This document shows, piece after piece, positions 1 through 5,804 of a stretch of 5,983 bases of DNA (positions within the stretch are counted from its first letter, which is position 1; the number at the start of each line of letters is the position of its first letter). The notes below the pieces were generated by a model. That model saw only the letters and a list, made by a program, of their open reading frames with translations. It was not told the origin of the DNA and searched no databases. A program made the position numbers and the translations under genes. Source of the stretch: Lentisphaeria bacterium (lineage in GTDB: Bacteria > Verrucomicrobiota > Lentisphaeria > Oligosphaerales > Oligosphaeraceae); contig JAQVUB010000180.1 of assembly GCA_028699735.1 (NCBI GenBank), positions 1 to 5,983 on the forward strand. The letters run 5' to 3'.

Positions 1-1478
1 TCTACACCCGCCAGAACCGGGTCGTCCTGCAAAACTGCCTGATCGAACCAGACAATGTCGAAGAATATATCTACAAAAAAGGATACCTGGCCGCCCGCAA
101 GGCCCTCACGGAAATGAGCGCGGAACAGGTCTGTCAGACGGTCATTGATGCCGGGCTGCGCGGACGTGGCGGCGGCGGATTCCCGACCGGCCTGAAATGG
201 AAATTCACGCTTGCCTCAAAAGGGGACAAAAAATATGTCATCTGCAATGGTGACGAAGGGGATCCCGGCGCCTTCATGGATCGATCGGTCATGGAAGGCA
301 ACCCGCATGCCGTGCTTGAAGGCATGCTGATTGCCGGCAAAGCCATCGACGCCGATGAGGGCGTCGTCTACGTGCGTACCGAATACCCTCTGGCGGTAAA
401 ACGCATGCGCGGGGCCATCAAAGCCGCCGAAGAACGCGGACTGCTCGGCGACAATTTGTTCCAAACCGGATTCAATTTCCACATCCGGGTAATGGAAGGC
501 GCCGGCGCCTTCGTCTGCGGCGAGGAAACCGCTCTGATCGCCTCTATCGAAGGAAAACGCGGCATGCCCAGCCCGAAACCCCCCTTCCCGGCGGAAAAGG
601 GACTCTACGGCAAACCCACGGTCATCAACAATGTCGAAACCCTTGCTTCTGTCGCCTATATCATCCGCGAAGGCGCTGCGGTCTACCGCTCCGTCGGCAC
701 CGAAAAATCGCCGGGCACAAAGACCTTTGCTTTGACCGGGCATGTCGCCAACACCGGTCTGATCGAAGTCCCCTTCGGCACCACCCTCCGCGAAATCGTT
801 TACAATATTGGTGGCGGGGTCACCGATAATTCCGGACGGGTTACCGGCGAGGATTTCAAAGCCGTGCAGATCGGCGGGCCCTCGGGAGGCTGCCTGACTC
901 CGGATCTGCTCGACCTGCCGCTGGATTTCGACTCCCTGAAAAGCGCCGGCGCAATGGTCGGCTCCGGAGGGCTGGTGGTCATGAACAAGCAGACCTGCAT
1001 GGTCAGCATCGCACGCTTCTTCATGCAATTCACTCAGAATGAATCCTGCGGCAAATGCGTTCCCTGCCGCGAAGGCACCAAACAGATGCTCGCCCTGCTC
1101 GATGACATCATTGAAGGGCGCGCCAACGAAGATACTCTCGACCTGCTCGAACAGACCGCCAGGGCCGTCCAGCTGGGTTCCCTCTGCGGCCTGGGTAAAA
1201 CCGCCCCGAACCCCGTCCTGTCAACGCTGCGCAACTTCCGCGATGAATACGAAGCGCATGTTTTCCGGAAAGTCTGTCCGACGGGGGAATGCAAAGCGCT
1301 GGCCCGTCCGGAAATCGATGCGGCACTCTGCAAAGGCTGCACGGCCTGCGCCCGCAAATGTCCGGTTGGCGCCATCACCGGCAAACTCAAGGAAGTGCAT
1401 GTCATCGATGGGGACAAATGCATCAAATGCGGCGCCTGCAAGGCCGCCTGCCGTTTCAATGCCATCACCGGAATTTAA
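1..1478 (+). CDS. hydB: NAD(H)-dependent / electron-bifurcating [FeFe] hydrogenase, beta subunit HydB (NuoF-like), 5'-truncated
   Basis: The reading frame is open from the window edge (first full codon at nt 3) and gives 491 residues. The ATG at 114 is internal, because the upstream codons already read as HydB-type sequence (YTRQNRVVLQNC). Numbering from nt 3, the glycine-rich NADH/FMN region is GRGGGGFPTGLKW (54-66), NGDEGDPGAFMDR (82-94) and GAGAFVCGEETAL (166-178). An SLBB-like stretch follows, then the NuoF-type [4Fe-4S] site ESCGKCVPCREGT (C349, C352, C355) with C395. The tail has the HydB-typical CPTGEC (425-430) and two ferredoxin-type [4Fe-4S] motifs (C443/446/449/453 and C473/476/479/483). 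That tail separates HydB from plain NuoF of complex I. The missing N-terminus, roughly 100-130 residues, should hold the Trx-like [2Fe-2S] domain. In the family this cytoplasmic subunit exchanges electrons with NAD(H) through FMN and passes them to HydA. It lies in the same direction as hydA, with a 193-bp gap holding a large hairpin. Whether the enzyme bifurcates with ferredoxin cannot be decided from sequence alone. Confidence 0.95.
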   Translation, partial: YTRQNRVVLQNCLIEPDNVEEYIYKKGYLAARKALTEMSAEQVCQTVIDAGLRGRGGGGFPTGLKWKFTLASKGDKKYVICNGDEGDPGAFMDRSVMEGNPHAVLEGMLIAGKAIDADEGVVYVRTEYPLAVKRMRGAIKAAEERGLLGDNLFQTGFNFHIRVMEGAGAFVCGEETALIASIEGKRGMPSPKPPFPAEKGLYGKPTVINNVETLASVAYIIREGAAVYRSVGTEKSPGTKTFALTGHVANTGLIEVPFGTTLREIVYNIGGGVTDNSGRVTGEDFKAVQIGGPSGGCLTPDLLDLPLDFDSLKSAGAMVGSGGLVVMNKQTCMVSIARFFMQFTQNESCGKCVPCREGTKQMLALLDDIIEGRANEDTLDLLEQTARAVQLGSLCGLGKTAPNPVLSTLRNFRDEYEAHVFRKVCPTGECKALARPEIDAALCKGCTACARKCPVGAITGKLKEVHVIDGDKCIKCGACKAACRFNAITGI

Positions 1479-1502
1479 AAAAAGCAGAAATACGTAACAG
1501 AG

Positions 1503-1626
1503 TTTTTTTAACAACGAAAGACACAAAATGGCACGAAAAAAAATCATGGCAAATACACTCATGCAAGCAGTTAACGCACTGCCATGATTTTTTTCGTGCC
1601 ATTTCGTGCTTTTCGTTGTTAAAAAA
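1503..1626. repeat. Long near-perfect inverted repeat between hydB and hydA
   Basis: The left arm (1503-1551) and right arm (1580-1626) are reverse complements over about 47 bases, with three mismatches and one single-base bulge (A8 against T7). The loop is 28 nt. The outer end reads TTTTTTAACAACGAAAG and the inner stem TCATGGCA/TGCCATGA. A transcript would fold into a very long hairpin. The inner 8-bp stem is followed by T7 (1588-1594), so it could act as a weak terminator or attenuator, and by symmetry on the other strand too. The outer stem ends in an A-run on the plus strand, so it is not a standard intrinsic terminator. Parts of the same sequence recur at 3804-3833, 4133-4188 and 5781-5801, which makes this a dispersed repeat family rather than a one-off structure. 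No ORF is supported inside it. Confidence 0.9.
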
Positions 1627-1654
1627 TACCACTGCCACAGAAAAATATCCCAAT

Positions 1655-1660
1655 AAGGAG
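1655..1660 (+). promoter_or_regulatory. Ribosome binding site of hydA
   Basis: AAGGAG is followed, after 11 nt, by the ATG at 1672. The spacing is slightly long but acceptable. The site lies 28 nt downstream of the large hairpin and outside it, so the hairpin would not directly mask it. Confidence 0.75.
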
Positions 1661-1671
1661 AGAGCCATATC

Positions 1672-3741
1672 ATGTCTGATACAACGATCAAAAAGCTTAG
1701 CGTCAACGGGCGGGAAGTGACCTTCAGCGATGAGCGCAACCTGTTGGAAGTCATCCGCAAAGCCGGCATTGACATACCGACCTTCTGCTATCACTCCGAA
1801 CTGAGCATCTACGGCGCCTGTCGCCTCTGCCTGGTGGATGTAGAAGGCAAGGGGGTCATGGCCTCCTGCTCGACCCTGCCGGCACCCGGCATGGTCATAC
1901 AGACCGATACCAAAGAAATTCGCAATATGCGCAAGATCAATATCGAGCTGCTGCTGGCCAACCATAACCGGGAATGCCCCACCTGCACCCGCAGTGCCAA
2001 CTGCGCACTACAGGATATCGCACACCGCCTTGGTGTGGAAACCGTGCGCTTCAAGGCCCCGCGCAAAGAAGAACCCATCGACGACAGCTCACCGTCAATC
2101 GTACGCGATCCCAACAAGTGCGTGCTCTGCGGCGACTGCGTCCGGGTCTGCTCGGAAATTCAGGGCATCGGGGCGATTGACTTCGCCTTCCGGGGTTCGA
2201 ATGCCAAAGTCGCGCCCGCCTTTGATGCCAGCCTGGGCAAAGTCGAATGCGTCAACTGCGGACAATGTGTGGCCGTCTGTCCGACCGGAGCTCTGACCCC
2301 GAAACAAGATCGCTCGAAAGTCTGGGATGCGCTCTATGACCGCAAGAAAACGGTAGTCGTTCAGGTAGCACCTGCGGTGCGTGTCGCCCTCGGTGAATAT
2401 TTTGGTGCCAAGCCTGGTGAAAATGTCGCCGGCAAGCTGGTAGCGGCCCTGAAGCTGATGGGGTTCAAACATGTGTATGACACAAGCTTCACTGCCGACA
2501 TGACCATTTTTGAAGAGGCCAACGAGCTGCTTGAACGCATTCAGGGCGGCAAAGAGCTCCCGATGTTCACCAGCTGCTGCCCGGCCTGGGTCAAATATGC
2601 GGAAATTTATTTTCCGGAGCTTTTGCCGAATGTATCGAGCTGCCGGTCCCCTCAGGCCATGTTTGGTTCGGTGGCCAAGAAAGTCCTTCCGGAGCAGCTT
2701 GGCTGCCGTCGCGAAGACCTGGTCGTCGTCTCAATCATGCCCTGCACTGCCAAGAAGTTTGAAGCGCAGCTGCCCAAATACAGTGTGGACGGCAAGCCCG
2801 AGGTCGATATCGTCATCACCACCAGTGAAGTGCAGCGCATGATCAACTCCCTGGGCATCCAGCTGCAGGAACTCGAACCGGAAGCCTTCGATATGCCAAT
2901 GGGATTCGCTACCGGCGGCGGCGTCATCTTCGGCGCCTCCGGCGGCGTTATGGAAGCCGCCCTGCGCTATGTTGCCGAAAAACTCGACAACAAGCCGCTG
3001 GTGAAAGTCGACTTCAAGCAGGTTCGCGGTATGGATCATCTCAAGGAGGCCACGCTGCAGATTGCCGGAAATGAGATCAAAGTCGCCGTCGTTCACGGCC
3101 TGGCCAACACCAAAAAGCTGCTGCAGGATATCAAGGCCGGCAAAGCGAAATATCATTTTGTCGAGGTGATGGCCTGCCCCGGCGGCTGCATCTCCGGCGG
3201 CGGTCAGCCCTGGGGAGCGACGGATCGAATCCGGGCTCAGCGTCAGCAGGGGCTGTACAATGCCGATAAGGCACATCAAGTGCAGAAACCCCAGGACAAC
3301 TACCTGGTGCAGCGCTGCTACGAGGAACACATCGGCGGCAAACCGGGCTCCCACGAAGCCCATCACCTGCTCCATACCGATTATCAGAACCGCAGCCAGA
3401 TTTTTGACGCAAAACTGCCGATCATGCGCGGCACCGAAAGCAAACGCCTGCCGGTGACTGTGACCATTTGCGCCAAACAGGAAAACTGCCCCGGACAGCT
3501 GCTGCTGGGAATGCTCAGCGACTATGTCAAAACCAGGCAATACACCCCCTGGATTGATATGGACGCCGCCTTCTCCTCACGCCCGGCCAAAGATGGTACC
3601 ATTTGCGTTACCGTCGGTGATCAGATTGTCGAACGGACTCGTTTCCACAATGCCATGAACACCCTCGAACAACTGCAAAATCAGGCCGCTTTCAAAAACA
3701 TCACAGAGGCCATCGACAAGGCGCTCACGCAAATCCGATAA
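1672..3741 (+). CDS. hydA: [FeFe] hydrogenase catalytic subunit HydA (multi-cluster, HydABC type)
   Basis: The 689-residue protein reversibly reduces protons to H2 in the cytoplasm, with electrons coming through HydB. Domains in order: a [2Fe-2S] ferredoxin domain (about 1-80; C39, C50, C53, C66), a His-Cys [4Fe-4S] site (H98, C102, C105, C111), two [4Fe-4S] motifs (C150/153/156/160 and C193/196/199/203), the H-cluster domain (about 225-512), a small-subunit-like segment (about 518-572) and a C-terminal extension (about 575-689). All three H-cluster signatures are intact: TSCCPAW (300-306; C302 is the expected proton relay, C303 a ligand), MPCTAKKFE (356-364; C358) and EVMACPGGCISGGGQP (498-513; C502, C506). 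The start at 1672 has AAGGAG upstream and gives the usual N-terminus. Some trimeric HydA proteins carry an extra [2Fe-2S] domain at the C-terminus. Here that region has only C600, C606 and C645, so it may be degenerate. Activity would need the HydE, HydF and HydG maturases, which are not in the window. Confidence 0.97.
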   Translation: MSDTTIKKLSVNGREVTFSDERNLLEVIRKAGIDIPTFCYHSELSIYGACRLCLVDVEGKGVMASCSTLPAPGMVIQTDTKEIRNMRKINIELLLANHNRECPTCTRSANCALQDIAHRLGVETVRFKAPRKEEPIDDSSPSIVRDPNKCVLCGDCVRVCSEIQGIGAIDFAFRGSNAKVAPAFDASLGKVECVNCGQCVAVCPTGALTPKQDRSKVWDALYDRKKTVVVQVAPAVRVALGEYFGAKPGENVAGKLVAALKLMGFKHVYDTSFTADMTIFEEANELLERIQGGKELPMFTSCCPAWVKYAEIYFPELLPNVSSCRSPQAMFGSVAKKVLPEQLGCRREDLVVVSIMPCTAKKFEAQLPKYSVDGKPEVDIVITTSEVQRMINSLGIQLQELEPEAFDMPMGFATGGGVIFGASGGVMEAALRYVAEKLDNKPLVKVDFKQVRGMDHLKEATLQIAGNEIKVAVVHGLANTKKLLQDIKAGKAKYHFVEVMACPGGCISGGGQPWGATDRIRAQRQQGLYNADKAHQVQKPQDNYLVQRCYEEHIGGKPGSHEAHHLLHTDYQNRSQIFDAKLPIMRGTESKRLPVTVTICAKQENCPGQLLLGMLSDYVKTRQYTPWIDMDAAFSSRPAKDGTICVTVGDQIVERTRFHNAMNTLEQLQNQAAFKNITEAIDKALTQIR

Positions 3742-3756
3742 GAAATAATTCCCCCT

Positions 3757-3809
3757 GGCTGCCGGAAGTGGTTTCTCCTCCAGTACTGCTTCCGGCGGCC
3801 TTTTTTTTT
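3757..3809 (+). terminator. Intrinsic terminator of the hydrogenase operon
   Basis: A 12-bp GC-rich stem (3757-3768 with 3789-3800, one G-T wobble) encloses a 20-nt loop and is followed directly by nine T residues (3801-3809). It begins 15 nt after the hydA stop codon. This is a classic Rho-independent terminator and marks hydA as the last gene of its transcript. The T-run merges into the repeat arm that starts at 3804. Confidence 0.92.
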
Positions 3810-3833
3810 AACCACGAAAAAACACGAAAAGAC
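3804..3833. repeat. Left-arm copy of the dispersed AACNACGAAA repeat
   Basis: This stretch contains TTTTTTAACCACGAAAA followed by AACACGAAAAGAC. It resembles the left arm of the hydB-hydA inverted repeat (TTTTTTAACAACGAAAG, then ACAC). Opposite-orientation partners lie at 4155-4170 and 5781-5801, so the whole stretch downstream of the hydrogenase operon is bracketed by inverted copies. It overlaps the T-run of the hydA terminator. Its function is unknown. Confidence 0.7.
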
Positions 3834-3869
3834 TTGGGGTGGACTGGCGTCCACAACCTAAGTTTCAGG

Positions 3870-4033
3870 ACACAGACAGAACACGGACGGGACACGGACG
3901 GGACACGGACGGCCTGTGAAAGGATGAATTTGACTGTTGTTTTTATGGATTTTATGGGATATCCCCGTTCCCGTATTTGTCCGTGTTTAGTCCGTGTCCC
4001 GTCCGTGTTTAGTCCGTGTCCAGTCTGTTTCCA
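3870..4033. repeat. Two facing arrays of 11-bp tandem repeats forming a large palindrome
   Basis: The left array (3870-3913) has four 11-bp units, consensus ACACGGACGGG, the first one diverged. The right array (3979-4033) has five units of the complementary sense, consensus GTCCGTGTYYM, the last one diverged. The arrays are reverse complements of each other and enclose about 65 nt with a perfect GGGATATCCC palindrome at 3956-3965. The 11-bp period is close to one DNA helical turn, so the repeated face would be presented on one side of the helix. Open frames cross the array on both strands, but their products are low-complexity translations of the repeat and are not credible genes. Confidence 0.92.
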
Positions 4034-4081
4034 TTGCAAAAAAATCTTTCAGGAAAAACAAGATTTTGAGGGATAGTAGTA

Positions 4082-4188
4082 CGAAAAAATTTCATAGGAA
4101 GCGGCTTTGACTGCGGGAATGCGTTGTTCATCCCATGAAATTTTTCGGGCCGTTAGTGTCTTTCGTTGTAAAAAAATACCACTGCCAC
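4082..4188. repeat. Second, degenerate copy of the hydB-hydA hairpin element
   Basis: An inverted repeat of 17-18 nt (CGAAAAAATTTCATAGGA at 4082-4099 against 4131-4147) is followed by a tail homologous to the right arm of the hydB-hydA element. Positions 4161-4188 match 1611-1638 at 27 of 28 bases, including AATACCACTGCCAC, which lies outside the palindrome in both places. The shared non-palindromic flank shows that the two loci descend from one element and did not arise as independent hairpins. The left outer arm is not recognisable here, so this copy is eroded or rearranged. Confidence 0.8.
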
Positions 4189-4248
4189 CCAGCTTTGCTG
4201 ACGCATTACTTTCAGAACGGCATTGACTGCCAAGACACCTTGATTCAT

Positions 4249-4331
4249 ATTGGAAAAACGGACAAAATACATATATTTATCATTGGATAAACGGACAAAA
4301 AAAGCAAAAAAAATATTGGATAAACGGACAA
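4249..4331. repeat. Three 17-bp direct repeats at exact 33-bp spacing (iteron/operator-like array)
   Basis: The motif ATTGGATAAACGGACAA occurs at 4249-4265 (one change, A for T at position 7), 4282-4298 and 4315-4331. The start-to-start distance is exactly 33 bp both times, while the 16 bp between copies are AT-rich and not conserved. Conserved boxes with unconserved spacers at a fixed pitch of about three helical turns suggest a protein bound cooperatively on one DNA face. The last copy ends 76 nt before the ATPase start codon, where an operator or activator site would lie. The 60 nt before the array (4189-4248) show nothing I can recognise. Confidence 0.85.
4250..4277 (+). promoter_or_regulatory. 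Possible promoter of the ATPase gene, inside the repeat array
   Basis: TTGGAA (4250-4255) and TATATT (4272-4277) are separated by 16 bp, a sigma70-like arrangement that overlaps the first 17-bp repeat. If it is real, the repeats would overlap and follow the promoter, as expected for autoregulation. The surrounding DNA is AT-rich, so chance matches are likely. A second TATAGT at 4370-4375 is too close to the ribosome binding site to be the main -10 box. Confidence 0.25.
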
Positions 4332-4378
4332 GTCAGCTTGTTTGAGCTTGCGAAAGACTCTGCATGCCATATAGTAAT

Positions 4379-4402
4379 AGGAGGATCAAATTGAAGGGGT
4401 GA
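4379..4402 (+). promoter_or_regulatory. Two Shine-Dalgarno-like sites deciding the ATPase start
   Basis: AGGAGG (4379-4384) is ideally spaced for the TTG at 4391, which would encode only three codons (TTG AAG GGG) before the TGA at 4400-4402. It is 14 nt from the in-frame GTG at 4399 and 23 nt from the ATG at 4408. A second site, AAGGGGTGA (4394-4402), resembles the full anti-16S complement with one base missing and lies 5 nt before the ATG at 4408. I therefore prefer 4408, with GTG 4399 as the alternative. The TGA of the mini-frame overlaps that GTG by two bases. Confidence 0.5.
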
Positions 4403-4407
4403 CATCG

Positions 4408-5763
4408 ATGCTGCAACGTAAGATCAGTGCTAAATTAACGAGTTTTTTTGCCAGCAACCAGCGGAAAGCTCTGTTGATCACTGGGGCCCGCCAAGTTGGC
4501 AAAACCTATATTATTCGGAATTTCGCTAAAACGGCGTTCAAATCTTTTGTCGAAATTAATTTTTATGAGAATGCGAAGCTGCAGTTGTTATTCAAAGAGT
4601 GCACTGACGCGGAAAATCTGCTATTGCGCATTTCGGCGGTCAGCAAATCCCCGCTGCTGCCTGGCAACACGATCATCTTTCTCGATGAAATACAGGAATG
4701 CCCCGACATCTTAACCGCCATTAAGTTTCTTGTCGAAGATGGACGTTACAGCTATATCCTCAGTGGCTCATTGCTCGGCATCGACTTAAAGGACATCCGT
4801 TCCCTCCCCGTGGGCTACTTGGATATTGTCAACATGTACCCAATGGATTTTGAGGAATTTGCGAATGCACACAAGGTGTCTGCAAACGTCATGAATGCCC
4901 TGCGTTCAGCATATGAAAATCATACGGAAGTCGATCCGGTCATCCACGCGAAAATGCTCGAATTGTTCAAACTTTATCTGATTGTAGGAGGAATGCCTGC
5001 GGTTATTGCAAAATACTTGGCAAGCAATGATCTCCGCCAAGTCCTCGATGAGCAGCGAGCCATCGTCAGCTTGTACCGGCGTGACATTGCCAAATACGAC
5101 CAGGAAAATAAACTCTACCTGGAAGAAATTTTCGCTTTGATCCCAAGCGAATTGAATAGCAGGAACAAGCGCTTCATTCTAAAAAAACTGAATGAAAACT
5201 TCAAATTTTCGCGTTACAGCCATAGTTTTCTCTGGTTACGGGATGCCGGCGTTGCCTTGCCGGCCTATTGCGTCTCCGAACCGCTTGTTCCGCTGATGAT
5301 GTCAAAATCGACCAATTTGTTCAAATTATTTCTCGGCGACGTTGGTTTGCTGGTGTCTATGTGCATGAATGATATCCAGATAAAAATTCTTACTGGCGAT
5401 GTATCGATCAACTTTGGCTCCATCTATGAGAATGTCACAGCCCAGGAATTAAAAGCGCATGGCTTCGACCTGTACTATTTCAACAGCAAAAAACAGGGCG
5501 AAATTGATTTTCTGGTTGAACAGGGCGGGAAAGTCCTCCCTCTGGAAATAAAATCCGGTAAGAACTATATGCGTCATGCAGCTTTAGATAATCTTCTTGG
5601 CAATCCTGACTATGCCATTCCGCTGGGCTATGTGTTTCACAATGACAATGTGAAAATCACAGACAAAATTATTTATTTGCCTATTTATATGCTAATGTTC
5701 CTGCAACAAGAAACCATCCCGGCATCCATCGTCTACAAACCGGACTTCTCATCCCTGCAATAA
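4408..5763 (+). CDS. AAA-type ATP-binding protein with C-terminal DUF4143 domain
   Basis: Starting at ATG 4408 the protein has 451 residues, the usual size for this family; GTG 4399 would add three. The N-terminal ATPase has Walker A GARQVGKT (26-33), Walker B IIFLDEIQ (89-96), a sensor-1-like YILSGSLLG (116-124) and the family-typical MYPMDFEEFA (143-152). A GGMP motif lies at 194-197. The C-terminal DUF4143 part contains YENVTAQEL (340-348), GEIDFLVE (364-371) and PLEIKSGKN (378-386). The order E, D367, E380-x-K382 resembles the core of PD-(D/E)XK nucleases, although I know of no demonstrated nuclease activity. No signal peptide or membrane helix is evident. These ATPases are widespread in anaerobes and their role is not established. 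The gene stands alone and uses more AT-rich codons than hydA. It is preceded by the 33-bp-phased repeats and bracketed by inverted repeat arms, which suggests independent acquisition. Family assignment is firm and function is unknown. Confidence 0.93.
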   Translation: MLQRKISAKLTSFFASNQRKALLITGARQVGKTYIIRNFAKTAFKSFVEINFYENAKLQLLFKECTDAENLLLRISAVSKSPLLPGNTIIFLDEIQECPDILTAIKFLVEDGRYSYILSGSLLGIDLKDIRSLPVGYLDIVNMYPMDFEEFANAHKVSANVMNALRSAYENHTEVDPVIHAKMLELFKLYLIVGGMPAVIAKYLASNDLRQVLDEQRAIVSLYRRDIAKYDQENKLYLEEIFALIPSELNSRNKRFILKKLNENFKFSRYSHSFLWLRDAGVALPAYCVSEPLVPLMMSKSTNLFKLFLGDVGLLVSMCMNDIQIKILTGDVSINFGSIYENVTAQELKAHGFDLYYFNSKKQGEIDFLVEQGGKVLPLEIKSGKNYMRHAALDNLLGNPDYAIPLGYVFHNDNVKITDKIIYLPIYMLMFLQQETIPASIVYKPDFSSLQ

Positions 5764-5780
5764 AATATTCGCCCCTTTTT

Positions 5781-5801
5781 GTGTCTTTTCGTTGTTAAAA
5801 A
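5781..5801. repeat. Right-arm copy of the dispersed AACAACGAAA repeat
   Basis: GTGTCTTTTCGTTGTTAAAA lies between the two convergent genes. Its reverse complement (TTTTAACAACGAAAAGACAC) matches the left arm of the hydB-hydA element and the copy at 3804-3833. It is the right-hand boundary of the stretch that contains the ATPase gene. No stable GC-rich terminator stem is visible in the 41-nt gap between the two stop codons. Confidence 0.75.
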
Positions 5802-5804
5802 GCA

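Noticed and set aside
216..1028. 270-codon minus-strand frame opposite hydB
   Set aside because: It lies fully antisense to strongly conserved NuoF-type sequence, the product matches no family I recognise, and such long shadows are common in GC-rich genes.
114..1478. hydB starting at the ATG at 114
   Set aside because: The frame continues upstream to the window edge with HydB-like sequence, and the conserved N-terminal part would otherwise be missing.
1..1478. nuoF of respiratory complex I
   Set aside because: The extra two-cluster ferredoxin tail after a CPTGEC motif and the downstream hydA fit HydB rather than NuoF.
1503..1626. Simple intrinsic terminator between hydB and hydA
   Set aside because: The full stem is AT-rich and ends in an A-run rather than a T-run on the plus strand, and terminating there would cut off hydA. 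Only the inner stem plus T7 could give partial termination.
1221..1965. Minus-strand frames of 166-184 codons running through the hydB-hydA hairpin
   Set aside because: They cross two real genes and an inverted repeat; nothing resembles a known protein.
2731..3540. 269-codon minus-strand frame opposite hydA
   Set aside because: It is antisense to the H-cluster domain; composition follows from the codon bias of hydA and it has no recognisable motif.
3725..4076. Open frames of about 100 codons on both strands across the 11-bp arrays
   Set aside because: They are translations of tandem repeat DNA (recurring Gly-Thr/Thr-Asp and Pro-Ser-Val units), overlap the terminator, and lack convincing ribosome binding sites.
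4249..4331. CRISPR-like array (three repeats, regular spacing)
   Set aside because: The repeat is only 17 bp with 16-bp AT-rich spacers, there are three copies, and no cas gene is present; operator or iteron-like sites explain it better.
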